DNA of 64,000 nucleotides from Favolaschia claudopus (Eukaryota > Basidiomycota > Agaricomycetes > Agaricales > Mycenaceae). The DNA is taken from NCBI GenBank assembly GCA_037176885.1, contig JAWWNJ010000065.1, positions 372,001 through 436,000 on the forward strand, given 5' to 3'. Below are positions 44,284 to 55,199 of this stretch, piece after piece. Within the stretch, counting starts at the first letter, position 1; each line of letters begins with the position of its first letter. The position numbers were made by a program, and so were the translations under genes. Under the pieces are notes generated by a model, which made no database searches, was not told the origin of the DNA, and saw only the letters and a program-made list of their open reading frames with translations.

Positions 44284-45769
44284 TTTTTTTTTTTTGTATC
44301 AGCATTTCTATACCGCAACAAGTAAACCAACTACTAAGACGCGGTGCCCGGAGGGCGATAAATAAGTAAGAAGTAATTCTAGTGAGGATTCGACCGTGGT
44401 TGGTAGAGTATAGTCTTGGAGTAGGTGGGTGAGCGCTTCCATCGACGGTGAGAACGATAACTCGACATAGGAACCATAGGTGAAGAAAAAAAAGGGGCAT
44501 AAGTGGCAGTCAGCCATTACCTCGGGGGGCGCCGTCCGCTTGGAGCCCGAGCTTTGTACGGGGTGGCCCGACAATGTGATCCATAGAGAAAGATGCCGTC
44601 ACGTAAGAAGCGACGCGCATCCTCCTCCTCGATGAAGTCCACGCGGACAGACACTTCCGACTGGGGGATACTATCCCGCTTGTGAAGGAAACGGACATTA
44701 CCAATTCGATACTGTGCACCTGGAAGTTGGTTGCGCTTCGCCAGCTCGCGCACAAAGTCGCGAGAGTGCGGAAGCCCTCCCTCCTCCAAGATTGGCACTC
44801 GGTGGAAAACCACCTTGTGCCATGGGTCTGCGGGGTAGATGGGTGGCTCAGCATCGGGGGCGCATCCCAGAAGTGGAGCAATGGTCCTCCATAGCAGCGA
44901 GCGGTGAGCTGCGAGCGCCTGGGCTGAGCAAGCTGGCGCAGTTCCGTGGAGAACGAGGTTGCCACTCTGGGACATGGAGGTGGCGCTAACCGCTAGCCGA
45001 CCATCTAGAACGCTGTTGACGGCCCTGCATAGTGAATCGGGGTGTGGTTTCTTCGTGGGGTGGGCGTTGGACAGGTCAATGATCAACCGAGTGGATGGAG
45101 TCGGCGGTTTGGGCGACACCGTTGGGCTCCGTTTAGGAGCGGGACGTGAGGGGCGCTTTGGCTGGGAGGTATGTGGGCGCGCAGGTTCGGCCTTGACGGC
45201 CTCTGCAAATGTGGTGGGGCTGGGTGGGCTAACAGGAGCCATGCTGGGTTCCGGGTCGGGTTCGGGAGCGACGAAGCGCTTGTACATTAATATCCAAGGT
45301 TCAAGAGTTTCAGTGATCTCGATAAACACGGGGAGGAGGGCTACAAGGTTGTCCTCCGTGCCTTGGGGAATCTCCTCAGGATTATCTCTGAAATTGTCGA
45401 TTGCGCATTGTTGGAAGTCACAAACTCGCTCCAGTAGAGCCTTTACTTCCGTTTTTAGCTTGGTAGACAGGTGGTCGATCGTTGTGTGGGACTGAGGGAC
45501 GGCGGCCTGCGGGGGCGCTGGGTTTGGGGCGTGGTCATGGCGAGGGGTGGGGTTGACTGGTTGGTTGGTCGTGGTGCCGCTGGAGACGGTGGCGGGTGTT
45601 GCGTCAGGACCATCAGCTCGGACTTTCTTGATTGAGCGGGACGAATGTGGGGACTTCGTGATTGAATTGTTTCGAGTTTTCGGGACGGAAGGGGGAGGGG
45701 AGTCCGGTGGCCTTGGGCGCCGAAGGCCCGTAGCTGGGGGGCGGGGAGGAGAACGCTCGCCTTGCATCG
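44284..45769 (-). mobile_element. ORF1-only LINE with poly-A tail and 13-bp duplication
   Basis: ACGTGGTTAGCGA at 44271-44283 and 45770-45782 is an exact 13-bp duplication. The minus-strand unit starts at 45769 immediately before an ATG, carries ORF1, a ~220-bp 3' UTR and a 12-A tail (44284-44295). It has no endonuclease or RT, so it is a non-autonomous LINE copied by another element's machinery. Confidence 0.85.
44517..45767 (-). CDS. LINE ORF1 protein without zinc knuckle
   Basis: ATG at 45765-45767 (MQGERSPPRPPATGLRRPRP), about 416 codons, no internal stop. Pro/Ser-rich head, a central helical part (LSTKLKTEVKALLERVCDFQ), a linker with TFAEAVKAEPARP, then the LINE ORF1 core RLIIDLSNAHPTKKPHPDSL, and a C-terminal RRM-like block ending in GSHCRATPYKARAPSG. 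Tad-like ORF1 usually continues with CCHC knuckles; here the frame ends before them. The frame is also open upstream of the insertion (to 46013) but that part belongs to the target DNA. Intact and possibly translatable. Confidence 0.7.
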   Translation of the reverse strand: MQGERSPPRPPATGLRRPRPPDSPPPSVPKTRNNSITKSPHSSRSIKKVRADGPDATPATVSSGTTTNQPVNPTPRHDHAPNPAPPQAAVPQSHTTIDHLSTKLKTEVKALLERVCDFQQCAIDNFRDNPEEIPQGTEDNLVALLPVFIEITETLEPWILMYKRFVAPEPDPEPSMAPVSPPSPTTFAEAVKAEPARPHTSQPKRPSRPAPKRSPTVSPKPPTPSTRLIIDLSNAHPTKKPHPDSLCRAVNSVLDGRLAVSATSMSQSGNLVLHGTAPACSAQALAAHRSLLWRTIAPLLGCAPDAEPPIYPADPWHKVVFHRVPILEEGGLPHSRDFVRELAKRNQLPGAQYRIGNVRFLHKRDSIPQSEVSVRVDFIEEEDARRFLRDGIFLYGSHCRATPYKARAPSGRRPPR

Positions 45770-45782
45770 ACGTGGTTAGCGA

Positions 45783-46473
45783 GGCGTTCCTGTATTGCGC
45801 TGAGGACCTTCCAGAACTCTTGCGTGATAGCACTAGTCCTCCGCCACCGCCCCACTCGTTCTCCGCCATGGCTCGCGGCGCCGTGAAGTCGAAAAAGAAG
45901 AAGAAACCTACAGTCCTTGGTGCAGTCCTTGGTGCAAAACCCACCGCGATGCTCGGCGGTTCGATAAGCATGTGCAATTCTGTAAAACCAACCATCTGCT
46001 TCGGAAAAACCATCCCACCTCGAATGGCGATGAACTTCCTGGACGCGAACCCTCTGGATTGGTTTTAAATCAATATTCTGTAACTCTACCGGCATGTATA
46101 CCCTTCCAGTCACTCGGAAGAAATTATATAGGATATCAATTGCAATATGCCTTTTTCGCCGGATGTCAATGTCGATGTCGACGCGAGAGCGGGATCGGAG
46201 CAGCATACAGAGGGATTTATTGGCCCTCTACTACCCGGCGTGTTTGGAGCTTTTCAGTTCCTGGATTTTGGATATGCACTTACTTAAGTCGCCCTGAGCG
46301 TGTTGTTCAAGTGTTGTTTAGTTTGTTTAGCTAGTCGGGGGCTGCCGAGGCCCCCTCCTCTTGTAGGGACACAGCGGGCTCGAGTCGAGCCATCTCCGCC
46401 AAGTTACATGTCAGAATATGTCATCTCTCTCTCTCTCTCTCCAGAGCCCGACGACCAATCCCAGGAAATTTTG
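45783..46473. other. Target DNA of the LINE; no gene recognised
   Basis: On the minus strand a Gly-rich frame (MAENEWGGGGG, 45869) runs into the LINE insertion point and may be a remnant gene. The remainder shows only a CT microsatellite near 46424-46441. Confidence 0.35.
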
Positions 46474-46660
46474 CTATGGTGCGCATCGCCTAAACACCAC
46501 CAAACAGGAGCAGAATTTATTACACCAGATCAGAGCCTTCCCACGCTTGATCCTCTGGCTAAAACACTCCGATTAGATACATAGTCATAGTAGTCTAAAA
46601 CCTCTAGAGGTAGGTAGGTAGGATTACACGGCACGGTCCCGCTAAGGAACCCCAGTGAGA
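46474..46660. repeat. End of the TGGTGCGC TIR family plus dispersed repeat
   Basis: TATGGTGCGC..CGCCTAAACACCACCAAACAGG and the following ~110 bp match the left part of the element at 31305; 46605-46660 matches the repeat at 10745-10815 inverted. It is a second, partial copy of the gag-inserted element. Confidence 0.65.
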
Positions 46661-46682
46661 ATCCCAGCTAAGAAAATCGAGC

Positions 46683-46735
46683 CAGATCGAGGCAAATCGA
46701 AGGATCGAGGAAAATCGAGGAAGATCGAGGTGGGA
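46683..46735. repeat. ATCGAGGAA minisatellite
   Basis: About five imperfect units of ATCGAGG(A/C)AA in tandem. Confidence 0.75.
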
Positions 46736-46739
46736 ATAC

Positions 46740-47500
46740 GACGTGACTGTGAGGGTGTCCGCCACTTTCGCTACACTTTCGTTGCTCGACGAGTCCTCGA
46801 CAGCTTTGCTCGATGCAACGCCGTCTGCTCGACGCCGTCGCATTGCGTCATCGCTGCGTAAATACTTAAATGAAAGTCGTACGATTTTTGACTTCGCTGT
46901 CTTTCTCCTCCCACCCCCATCCTCCCCCCGCCAGCACGCTCCCTCTCCCTCTCCGCCGCGCCTTCCGCCGCCCGCCTTTGTCACTCCGGCCATCCCTTTT
47001 GGCGGTGCCTGTGTGTTCCTCCATCGCAATGCCATACAGTGTTTTGACGTTCCTTTACACACCAAAAATGATTTCGAAATTCTTCTTGCTGTTATGGAGT
47101 ATCTGAGGTGAGTGTGGCAGACTTTATCCTAACCCTCTTGAGAGTATCACCCAATATTTTCAAGGATTTAGAGGAAGAGAGTGTATCGGTATTCACAGAT
47201 TTGTACTGTGTAAAGGACGGACGATGGGGACGGTAATGTGATGTTGCGCGGTTCAAGATCGTTGTGTTGAATCCCTGATCGGTGGATACGAGGCAGGTGA
47301 GAGAAGAGGGTCTGCCTAACCGGATTTACATTAGCATCAGTTGGATAAGAGCCCTATACCGAACCTTTGATCAAGAGTGAGATTTCCGAGGGCTGTTACT
47401 GTATTTACCGGTGGTTTTGTTGGTATATAGGTAGCTTAGTATATGTGTTTAAACACTCAAAGTATTGTACCGATGATGAGCGCGAGCAATATACTCAAAG
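46740..47500. other. No recognised gene
   Basis: One plus-strand frame (46743-47111, 122 codons) has an Arg/Ser-rich then Pro-rich composition without known motif. Pyrimidine-rich 46905-46975. Confidence 0.35.
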
Positions 47501-47509
47501 GAGCCGAAA

Positions 47510-47735
47510 CAGCCTGCTGTAGGTTGATAATCAACTGTATGAGCTGCCGAGGGATAGGTTGAAATTGTACCCTACTGGCTGATAAATAACCTATGGGAAT
47601 CAACCTATTGAGGGGGTGACTAACATACTAACGCGGCTGACTTTCAACCTATGTTGCGCTGATTATTAACCTATCATGGGTTGTTCATTATAACCCATAC
47701 AATTTTGTGAGGGTATAACCCAGGTTGATTTCCAA
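47510..47735. repeat. AGGTTGAT/ATCAACCT motif cluster
   Basis: At least eight copies of AACCTAT, AGGTTGA or their complements within 220 bp, in both orientations, ending GGTATAACCCAGGTTGATTT. This is typical of transposase-binding subterminal repeats of a MITE; the borders are unclear. Confidence 0.55.
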
Positions 47736-47977
47736 CCTTTGCCGCCGCCCCAGAGACTACATTCAAGTTCCTTTCCCCGCACTCCGATCCCTGTCTCACG
47801 AAGGTGGAACTCATTAGGCAGACCCAGTCTTGCAGTTTCTAAAACAAGTTACGACAGGAATTCAGCATACCCAGAAAAATATTTCCTGGGTCAGACTTTG
47901 AGTCGGAGAACAATAGGGCCCTCGGCCCCGAGTCAAGCTTTGCTCTGAATAAATCTCGGGGCATATTATCATTCGAT

Positions 47978-48175
47978 ATGTTTCAGCTTACTCCCTTCAT
48001 TACCTGTGTCGTATTTTTGTTGCTGCTGCTGGTCAGCTTATCCACTCCAATAATCAAGGGAATATTCTTTCTCAGACTCTCTGCGGCCTCCTCCTCCACC
48101 GTGTTAAACAGCTCTGCTAGGACTTCCGTCACCTTTGGGGTCTGGGGATACTGTGCGTCCGGTGAGGACATTCGG
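47978..48175 (+). pseudogene. Pali/SUR7-like membrane protein fragment
   Basis: MFQLTPFITCVVFLLLLLVS forms one transmembrane helix, followed by LSTPIIKGIFFL and TSVTFGVWGYCASG. A first helix, (S/T)xPxIKxIxxL and FGVWGxC are the pattern of fungal Pali/SUR7 proteins (pH sensing and eisosome membranes). The remaining three helices are absent and the sequence continues into unrelated DNA, then a MITE at 48426. Likely an N-terminal fragment. Confidence 0.5.
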
Positions 48176-48425
48176 TATGCATTCTATCTGTGTACCTATA
48201 TTTTATTCGGACCTTACTATCCTAGGCAAAGTCGGCAGGCATATCTGTTGCGCCTCCTAGGAACTCTTGTACATGCGGCGGAAGGTCTAGGGGTGGTGTG
48301 CTGGGGTTATAGCTCGACGTCTGGCGGTACGATGATTTCTTCTTTCAATTTGGCCGCGAGGCGCACAAAGGTCATAGCCTTTTCCATGCTGACATGTTCC
48401 ATGAGGCCAGGAACTTGACTGAGTA

Positions 48426-49578
48426 TGTCGGAAAAAAAGCTGTTTAGCTTATAACGGATTGAGCCGGCTTGTGACCTTATCACGGCTTGTGGGGGATTAC
48501 AAGCCGCCCCGCGGGGGATTATGATCCGTGATAAGCAGTTATGATCCGCCCGCCAAGTAAAAGCCCAGATAGCTATCGCAGTGAATGCGCTAACTCACAT
48601 AACCTACTAGAGTCTTCGTTTTCTCGCTTTCGCAACTCGAATCGCTCGTCGTTGTATCAATTTCAGGTGTTGCCGAATTTGCCGGGACCATTTACGACAT
48701 CTTCTGATTTTTCCCGGCTCCACAACTTGCCTCTCACAAATACGACGAGCGGCTGCGGAATGCCTCCCACGCCTCTTCTCTCCCAACCACCACCATGACC
48801 ATCCCCAAATCATGTATCCAGCTTACCTTCGTCGTTGCCGCCACCTCCCAGCCGCCTTGGACGGTCCACATCACAATGCTTCGTGGCTCAGGGATCGAGG
48901 AATCGCTTTCTCTACTGTAACAAGTCTTTTGCCCTGTTGGCTTGAAATAGGCGTGGCATACAACGTTTCCCCGCTGATAACCGCCGGTCATCTTGAGGCC
49001 TGAGGTGTGGAGGTGTTGGCATCTTTCTGGTGAGTTGTTATGGTCCACATCTAGTCTTGTCTGACTGCTCTTCGAATTGGTTCATTTAGTCTCTTCAAAC
49101 GGTTACAGTTCTTGTGGGGCGCCTTTGATTTACCTATGTGCATTCACTGGTGCGTCTTGTGTGTTCTTTGTTGCTAATGATTCGGGTACGGCTTCTATGG
49201 TACGTTCTATTCAAAGTCAAGTGCATCGTTGTCTCATGGATCTCCTAGACTTGATTTTGAATGGATTTGGCCAAGATTACCTTGTAGGCGATCGGCCTGG
49301 TGTCGAATAGCATTCAGCTGTTGTAGTAGCCTGTTAATATATGTTTCTACCACAACAAACGAGCCGTATGTAATCTAATTGTACCGTATTGCACCGTAAT
49401 GCACCGTAATGGCTTATATGAGCCTTAACCCATTATAATCCTAAGGGTGGATTATATGACTATTATACGCGCTTAAGTGGTCTACACCTATGTGCTATAA
49501 TCCCCTTAATGATTATGGGCTTACAACGGCTTGTACCGGCTTACGAGCCGGTATAAGCTGTCCAGGATTTTTCCGACA
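48426..49578. mobile_element. 1.15-kb TIR element (TATGTCGGAAAAA ends)
   Basis: TGTCGGAAAAA..CTG...AGCTTATA.CGG at 48426 is complementary to the end at 49578; TA at 48424-48425 and 49579-49580. Both subterminal regions hold many GGCTTGT/CGGCTTA and GGGGATTA motifs. No transposase; the longest minus-strand frame (49048-48734) has no known domain. A truncated relative lies at 20455-20600. Confidence 0.78.
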
Positions 49579-49823
49579 TATGTTGTGGACATTTTGTAGT
49601 GAAGCCATGATGCGGATGAGCGAGAAGGTAGCTGGATACGACGCGTAATATTGGAAAGACGCACCGAGGTTCACCAAGTTCACGAGGTTGACCAAGTTTT
49701 CCTCGACTTGGTGCACTTCCTGAGCCAGGGATTTTCTGGGCGGGGTTGCAGGTTCCTACACAGCCGCGGTTTCGAGGCTCACAATTAATCCTTTGGGGGA
49801 GGATTACAATGTGGACTCCGAAT

Positions 49824-50150
49824 ACCGTACAATTTCATTCAAATCGACAGGGGGTGACGCGTGACACCCTCGAACCGATTTGACAATTCGACACGAGAAA
49901 AATTTTGCGTGACGAACGGAAAATTTCGGAGGAACAACGCGAAATTGGGCTTTTTTTGCACATTTGGGCGCAGTTTCGAGGCGGGCTTTATTTCGATAGC
50001 TGGCAAAACGGTCCGGATTCCCACGGTGGGTCATTGTTCTCGCTTCCCCAAGGGGAAAACGCGTTTTCGGCACCCAGAAAAGCCTGGGAATGACCGATTT
50101 TTCGGCCGAGTGCCGCGGGAGAGCGACACGTGCACTAACACGTCCCACTC
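49824..50150. repeat. Truncated copy of the TACCGTA MITE
   Basis: TACCGTACAATTTCATTCAA at 49824 followed by CGACAGGGGGTGACGCGTGA matches the left end of 25486-25984. The right TIR is missing. It lies directly upstream of the HP1-like gene, so it may contribute to its 5' flank. Confidence 0.65.
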
Positions 50151-50165
50151 CTTAAAGTCCACCAT

Positions 50166-51772
50166 ATGGGTCGCCGACGAAAAACAAAGGACTACGAAAT
50201 TGAGGCTGTTGTGGGGGAAAAGGTTACATCCGGAGAAGTCAGTCTATACTATCCTACCTTTGCTTCAGTCCCTAACATCTCACGTAGAGGTGGTTCAAAG
50301 TCAGATGGAAAGGATGGAGTGAAGACTACGATGAATGGAAGCCGGAAGAAGATGTGTAAGTGAGCACATCTACAACGGTTTCCAATGGCCTGAGCAGGTG
50401 GGCAGGACTGCTCCGGAACTAATTGATCGCTTCCTGGCTGGCCAGCATGCTGCTCAAGCTGGCAACAGCGCCTCCGCATCGATTGCTCCTCCTTCAAAAT
50501 TCAAGCGGTCATCGAGAGTCACAACGCCCAAGGAAACATACCCCCAGAGTGAAGGCCAGTACTCCGTTACTCCTGTCTCCGCATCGGCAATGGCGGCCTT
50601 GGCTTCTCCGCTCTCCAATTTGAAACAGCTCCCACCCAGTTCCGTAATCTCCTCGAACCAACTCGAAGACCCAGGTGCGTCGGAGCCGTCGTCCAAGGCA
50701 TCTCCGGACCTTGCGAATGAGAACGATACCTCCGGCAAGCACTCTGCGATGGAGAACAGTTCTCTACCGACTATCACGCCTGTTTCCTTAGAGCCCGTAC
50801 TGCAGTCCGATGACGTTGCTGTGTTGAAGCCCTTGTCTCAGGCATCTCCTCTCCCTATTTTCTTACCGAGCGGAGCGGACAAGACTGCAGCACCGAAGCA
50901 TGCGGATGGGATCGCTGGCTCTGGCGAGCACTCTGGAATGGAGAACCGTCCCCTACCGACTATCACGCCTGTTTCTCCAAAGCTCGTTCTGCATCCCGAT
51001 GACATTGCTGCGTTGAAGCCGCCATCCGAGCCATCTCCAGTATGTGCCGGTCTTCGCTCCGAGTGGCACAGAGAGCTCACCTATATCCCAGGATGATAAT
51101 ATCCATGAGACCGCTACTCCTCGCGAACACTTATTGGCCACGACGGGTGTTTCCCCAAATCTGCTTGAAGACATGGTATCGAAACCGTCCTCCGACGCTT
51201 CAGAGGGACAGAGGGACAACCAGAATGCATCTACAGGGAACCGCGAAGACATCACCGTCAATGATGCAGAGCAGCCTAGAAATGACAGCAACGCCTCAAT
51301 GCAAGTTGTCCCTGAGCTGGCCGTGCATCCGAGCGATCCCGATGCCATGGCTCAAGCATCGGGTTCAGCCCGGGACGCGAACAAGCGGCCACGCAGCCCA
51401 TCATTGTTTTTGGCTGATACAGAGCCGCCCGCAAAACGCAAGGTGGCATCAGGTCTTGTGCGAGTCTCTGATATGTCCCAGTATCAGGATGAGCCGAGTT
51501 GGGAAGGTTTTGTACAGAAAATCGAAACTGTTGAGGATGTCAACGATGAAAGGTTTGTCCATCTGATATGGTGCGTCACTCTTCTAGTTCCATTCAGATG
51601 CAAGATTCACTCTGCTCAGGCACACGGGAGAGCATAAGATTGTTCGCTCTGAAACCTGTCATTCAAAACTCCCCTCTCAGGTAACTGTCGTCGCTGTTAC
51701 CACTTTCGTTTACTGATCTGTTGCCAGCTACTTCGGTTCTATGAAAGCAAGCTGCGCTGGAAAGAGGATTGA
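50166..51772 (+). CDS. HP1-like heterochromatin protein (chromo and chromo shadow domains)
   Basis: Six exons with consistent phases: 50166-50237, 50288-50353, 50398-51039, 51092-51570, 51620-51680, 51728-51772; 454 residues, stop TGA at 51770-51772. All five introns are 44-52 bp GT-AG. Residues about 8-55 form a chromodomain: KDYEIEAVVGEK, then RWFKVRWKGW and DEWKPEED, with the aromatic cage positions Tyr, Trp and Trp-equivalents visible, followed by APELIDRFLAGQ. A ~320-residue Ser/Pro-rich linker has two degenerate repeats (PTITPVS..VL..DD.A.LKP). The C-terminus is a chromo shadow domain (SWEGFVQKIETVEDV, FVHLIW, HKIVRSETCHSKLPSQLLRF). HP1/Swi6 proteins read methylated H3K9 and dimerise through the shadow domain to form heterochromatin. 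The linker is long for the family. No inactivating change was found. Confidence 0.85.
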
Positions 51773-52284
51773 CCCCCAACTTCAGCATGGTTTTTTCGGA
51801 TAGTAAATACGCAAGATAATTTCCTCACCTGTGTTCCTCTCCTTACTTCTACTTGACAATACACCATCAGTTCCGCGCATCTATGTTATGGAGGGCCAGC
51901 TGCATTTCGAGATGGAAATGCCAACTCGCCTCGCAAGGTAAAGTCGGTCAAACTGAAAAAACCCAATGTGATAAATCTTTTTTTTCGAATATCTGAGAAT
52001 ATCCGGGAGAGATGCCGAGGGACCCCATCGGGTTCAGATCTCATTTCTCTCACGATTACCGTGTAGTAAAGCTTGTTAAATGGTGATGGTCGGGGGGGAT
52101 GTGCAAACCCGCTAGGTTCATCGGACTCTTACATAAGCTAGATATTCTTTGCATCGTACCATCTTGTCGTCGTTACTGGCGTGCTCCCGCCCGCTCGCTC
52201 GCAGAATATACCGTGGTCTCGTTGACTCGCGCGTGATTCTAGCTTAGTGGTTTGTGTCTGGCCGACACCTTCACAGGACACGTA
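51773..52284. other. 3' flank of the HP1-like gene
   Basis: No gene recognised; T-rich stretch near 51980. Confidence 0.35.
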
Positions 52285-52380
52285 TGCGCGTCGGTGGTGT
52301 GGTACGCAGCGACCACCCACTGTGAAGGCTTCGCAAGCCTTGAGAAATTGACTGCCCAGCCCATAGATAGACATAATTCA
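52285..52380 (-). repeat. Repeat paired with 55000-55110 (inverted)
   Basis: GGCTTGCGAAGCCTTCACAG and GGTCGCTGCGTACCACA with ATGGGCTGGGCAGTC occur here on the minus strand and at 55000-55110 on the plus strand. Probably part of one retroelement family. Confidence 0.65.
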
Positions 52381-52445
52381 GTGCGAACGACCTGCGTTTA
52401 GTTTCGCACCAAAGTTGTGGACCTTGTAATTTTTCACCGAACACT

Positions 52446-52860
52446 ATGGTGGATAAGCCCAAGACGAAAGGCGCCCGCATGGCCACGATGCAGCAATTCA
52501 TCCCAGCCCTTCTGCGTTTTCGCTGCAAGCACCCGGACACGCGTCTTATAGTCTGGAACTCCGACGTATCTGAGGCGTTCCGTCTGCTTCCCGTTCATTC
52601 TCTCATGCAAATCAAACAAAGGCGACATCAAACTTACCAACCAGGTCCCAGCTCGGAACGTCGAGTGGGCCGGTTCAGCAAAACGTCGACTGGTGCTGCG
52701 CCTTTGGGAACTGTGGCTCTCCGCGAATTGGGGTGTCCTCGATGGGGTTGGTGGTATGGATCGCTTTGTTTGTCAAATACCTCGAAGACATCTTCGTACG
52801 GTTGCCATCAAGTCCACGCTTTGAATTTCGGCCAAAGGCAAGGGGGAATCGGCATTAAAA
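52446..52860 (+). pseudogene. Reverse transcriptase fragment
   Basis: RLIVWNSDVSEAFRLLPVHS (about 52540-52600) is an RT motif-A region; further on, in another frame, VVWIALFVKYLEDIFV (about 52748-52800) precedes where the catalytic box would be. At least two frame changes lie between. The family (DIRS-like or other retroelement) cannot be decided. Confidence 0.55.
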
Positions 52861-53454
52861 TTTCGTACCCGGGGTGGGGGGGAGGGGGGGTCTGAGGAGG
52901 TCCTTCAAATTTTTCATGTGTCTAGTACTCAAAACCTTTCTGGAGGTAAGGGACTGCTTTGTGAATGACAGTTAGCCTGTTTTTGAGAAGGACTTGAGTG
53001 TAAAAAGAGATCTCGGCGGCTGAAGTGACGACAACAGTATAAATTTCCTGATTTGGCGAGGTTTCGCACGCTACATCAGTAACGTCGCGGGCGTGGTTCA
53101 TTGTTGATTCCTCAAAGCACAGGAGATAGAGTATGAGACTGTCTCAAATTTTATTCTATATCTACTCAATGCCACCGTGAATTATATTTATGCAGTTATA
53201 TGTGCAGTGGGCTCAAGAGACTCGAAGAGAGATGCAATATGCACTCACTTGGCGACAAAACAGCTGTTACCCTTCTGAAGGGTCATGGAAAGGTCCTGGA
53301 AGAACTCTATGTACTCCATCACCATGTATCAAGCATGGATTATACTTTCTGCATCCCCAAACACACAGAAAATCCCGGGAGGCGAGCGTCGGACTTTGCC
53401 GCGGGTCCGGCAGGGCGGCTTGATGACAACAGTGGGAAATCATTACCCTATATA

Positions 53455-53475
53455 GGGGGGGGGGGGGGGGGGGGG
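53455..53475 (+). repeat. 21-bp poly-G tract
   Basis: Uninterrupted G run in non-coding DNA; the 52870-53590 interval otherwise shows no gene. Confidence 0.9.
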
Positions 53476-53594
53476 CACTGTGACGGGCTGGTATTATAGT
53501 CTATATTTACACGCTTGCCACCTTGACAATTACATAATCTTATCTTGCTTAACCTTGACCACCATGTCCTACGGAGCCAAATTCAGGGTACAAG

Positions 53595-53830
53595 CTTTAG
53601 CCCCCTGCCTTCCCCAAACCCCGCAGTGAATCGCTTGCCGACGGCGCCGCACCGCCGCTCGCTACGCTCGCGACTGGCGCGCGTCGCCGCGGGGAAGGTT
53701 TGACAGAAAGTCATATGACCAAAATTCCCTTTCCTGGACGGAGGCTGTGCCTCCTCTTGTTTTCATAGGATCAAAATCACGTCACGTGTAGAAACCCGCA
53801 TCTGTGGCGCTTGAAGCCTCGTACAGTAGA
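53595..53830. repeat. GC-rich cluster, copy 2
   Basis: AAGCTTTAGCCCCCTGCC to the TTTGACAGAAAGTCA core and ACGTCACGTG. It is inverted relative to the copies at 58742-59240, whose ends read AGCTAAAGCTTGT. Confidence 0.6.
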
Positions 53831-54127
53831 ACTAAACAATCCGCTGAATCATGTACGAGGATACGACGACACGAGGACTTTGGGGTTGAGTGAAGCTTCG
53901 CCGACGAGCACAAGGTGCTGCGATCACTGAGCGGTTCGGCTGTGTTGCATTGAGTCCAAGATCTTTTGCCTTCCCCAGCAACTTAGTGAGCTGGTGTCCA
54001 ATGGTTTGTCGGCACACACCAGGAGATCGTGCAAAATCTATTGCAAACGCATAAAGACTACGTAAGTATTACGAGAGTACAGTATGCTGGAAAGTAAACA
54101 GTGGTAAATAATTACCGCTAACACTCC

Positions 54128-54700
54128 CCCTCAGCGAGTGGACTCGAGTAAGGGATGGATGAGTACAGGGTGTGATGAAGAATATTTGAAATATATGGAA
54201 CAACATACTGTTGAGCGTAAGATGTGCCGAATAATTCCGTCCCAAGCATCCAGCATTCTCTCTGGTAAAGCGTCGACATTGCGTCGTACATTTCCAGCAC
54301 ACACTGTCGCGGGTCGGGACTGTTGTGGCGCTTGACCCCCTTCGGGTCTCTGTCCCAGTCGCTCCGTGTCCGCCGTTGCAGCTGGCTTGGTCCATCTTGT
54401 GGTGTCGGATTGTCGGCTCCATGGTCTCCGCTACCGCTCTGGATGTCGCCGATCAAGACCTCCGCCCGTCACATCGTGCACCTAGGCGGTCTAATCGAGT
54501 CGGCCCCCCATGGTGAGCGTGGTGGGCCTCCATACCCCTTATCTCCCCCTTCGAAAAATTCGTTTTTCGACTGCTCCGCATGCGCGATGGATGGAAGGGG
54601 AAAAGGTGAAAGAATGTGTAATGTCGGCGGTAGTCTCACCAAGTCAGACTCTACAAGATTTATGATAGTCGATAAATCTATTATATAGAGTCTGAACTTG
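54128..54700. other. Internal region near the left LTR-like repeat
   Basis: A minus-strand frame (54456-54118) ends exactly at the polypurine tract. A hairpin of AGACTCTA/TATAGAGTCT (54648-54691) resembles one at 24495-24545. Confidence 0.35.
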
Positions 54701-55199
54701 ATGGCGCCTGCCATCCAAGACCTCGGATTCTGTGACACACGTGCCAGTTCACACGGTCGGATAAGGAAATGACACGTCGTTCGGAAAACTTGGCGGTCCA
54801 ACTTGAGCCTTGGCTTGAGCCCAATATGGAGCTTGTTGGCTGTATGGAGGGCTTAAAACCCCACATTTACATTTGCCGGGGTTATATTTACCATTGTGAA
54901 GCATCTGGGACTTTTGGACGGGGCCGTAATCCCGAAGATAATATACTCATTCCATGAACATAATATTACTTGATGAATATGGTCCCAAAACGTGAAGTAG
55001 CACGGAGTTATGTGTATTTATGGGCTGGGCAGTCTTCCGATACTTCCCCAGGCTTGCGAAGCCTTCACAGTGGTGGTCGCTGCGTACCACAGCACCGACG
55101 CGCATACGTGTCATTCCCCATTGGGGCGTGGGGAAATGCACATGATGTTACAACTGTGACAAAACCGAGGTCCGGGTCGACCCCCGCCAACAATTTCAG

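Noticed and set aside
44959..46068. Plus-strand frames of 173-178 codons opposite LINE ORF1
   Set aside because: Antisense of a GC-rich coding region with a bounded LINE insertion; no independent motif.
48175..48420. Minus-strand peptide ending EEIIVPPDVEL as a transposase C-terminus
   Set aside because: Short, no catalytic motif, and overlaps the Pali-like fragment region; too little to support.
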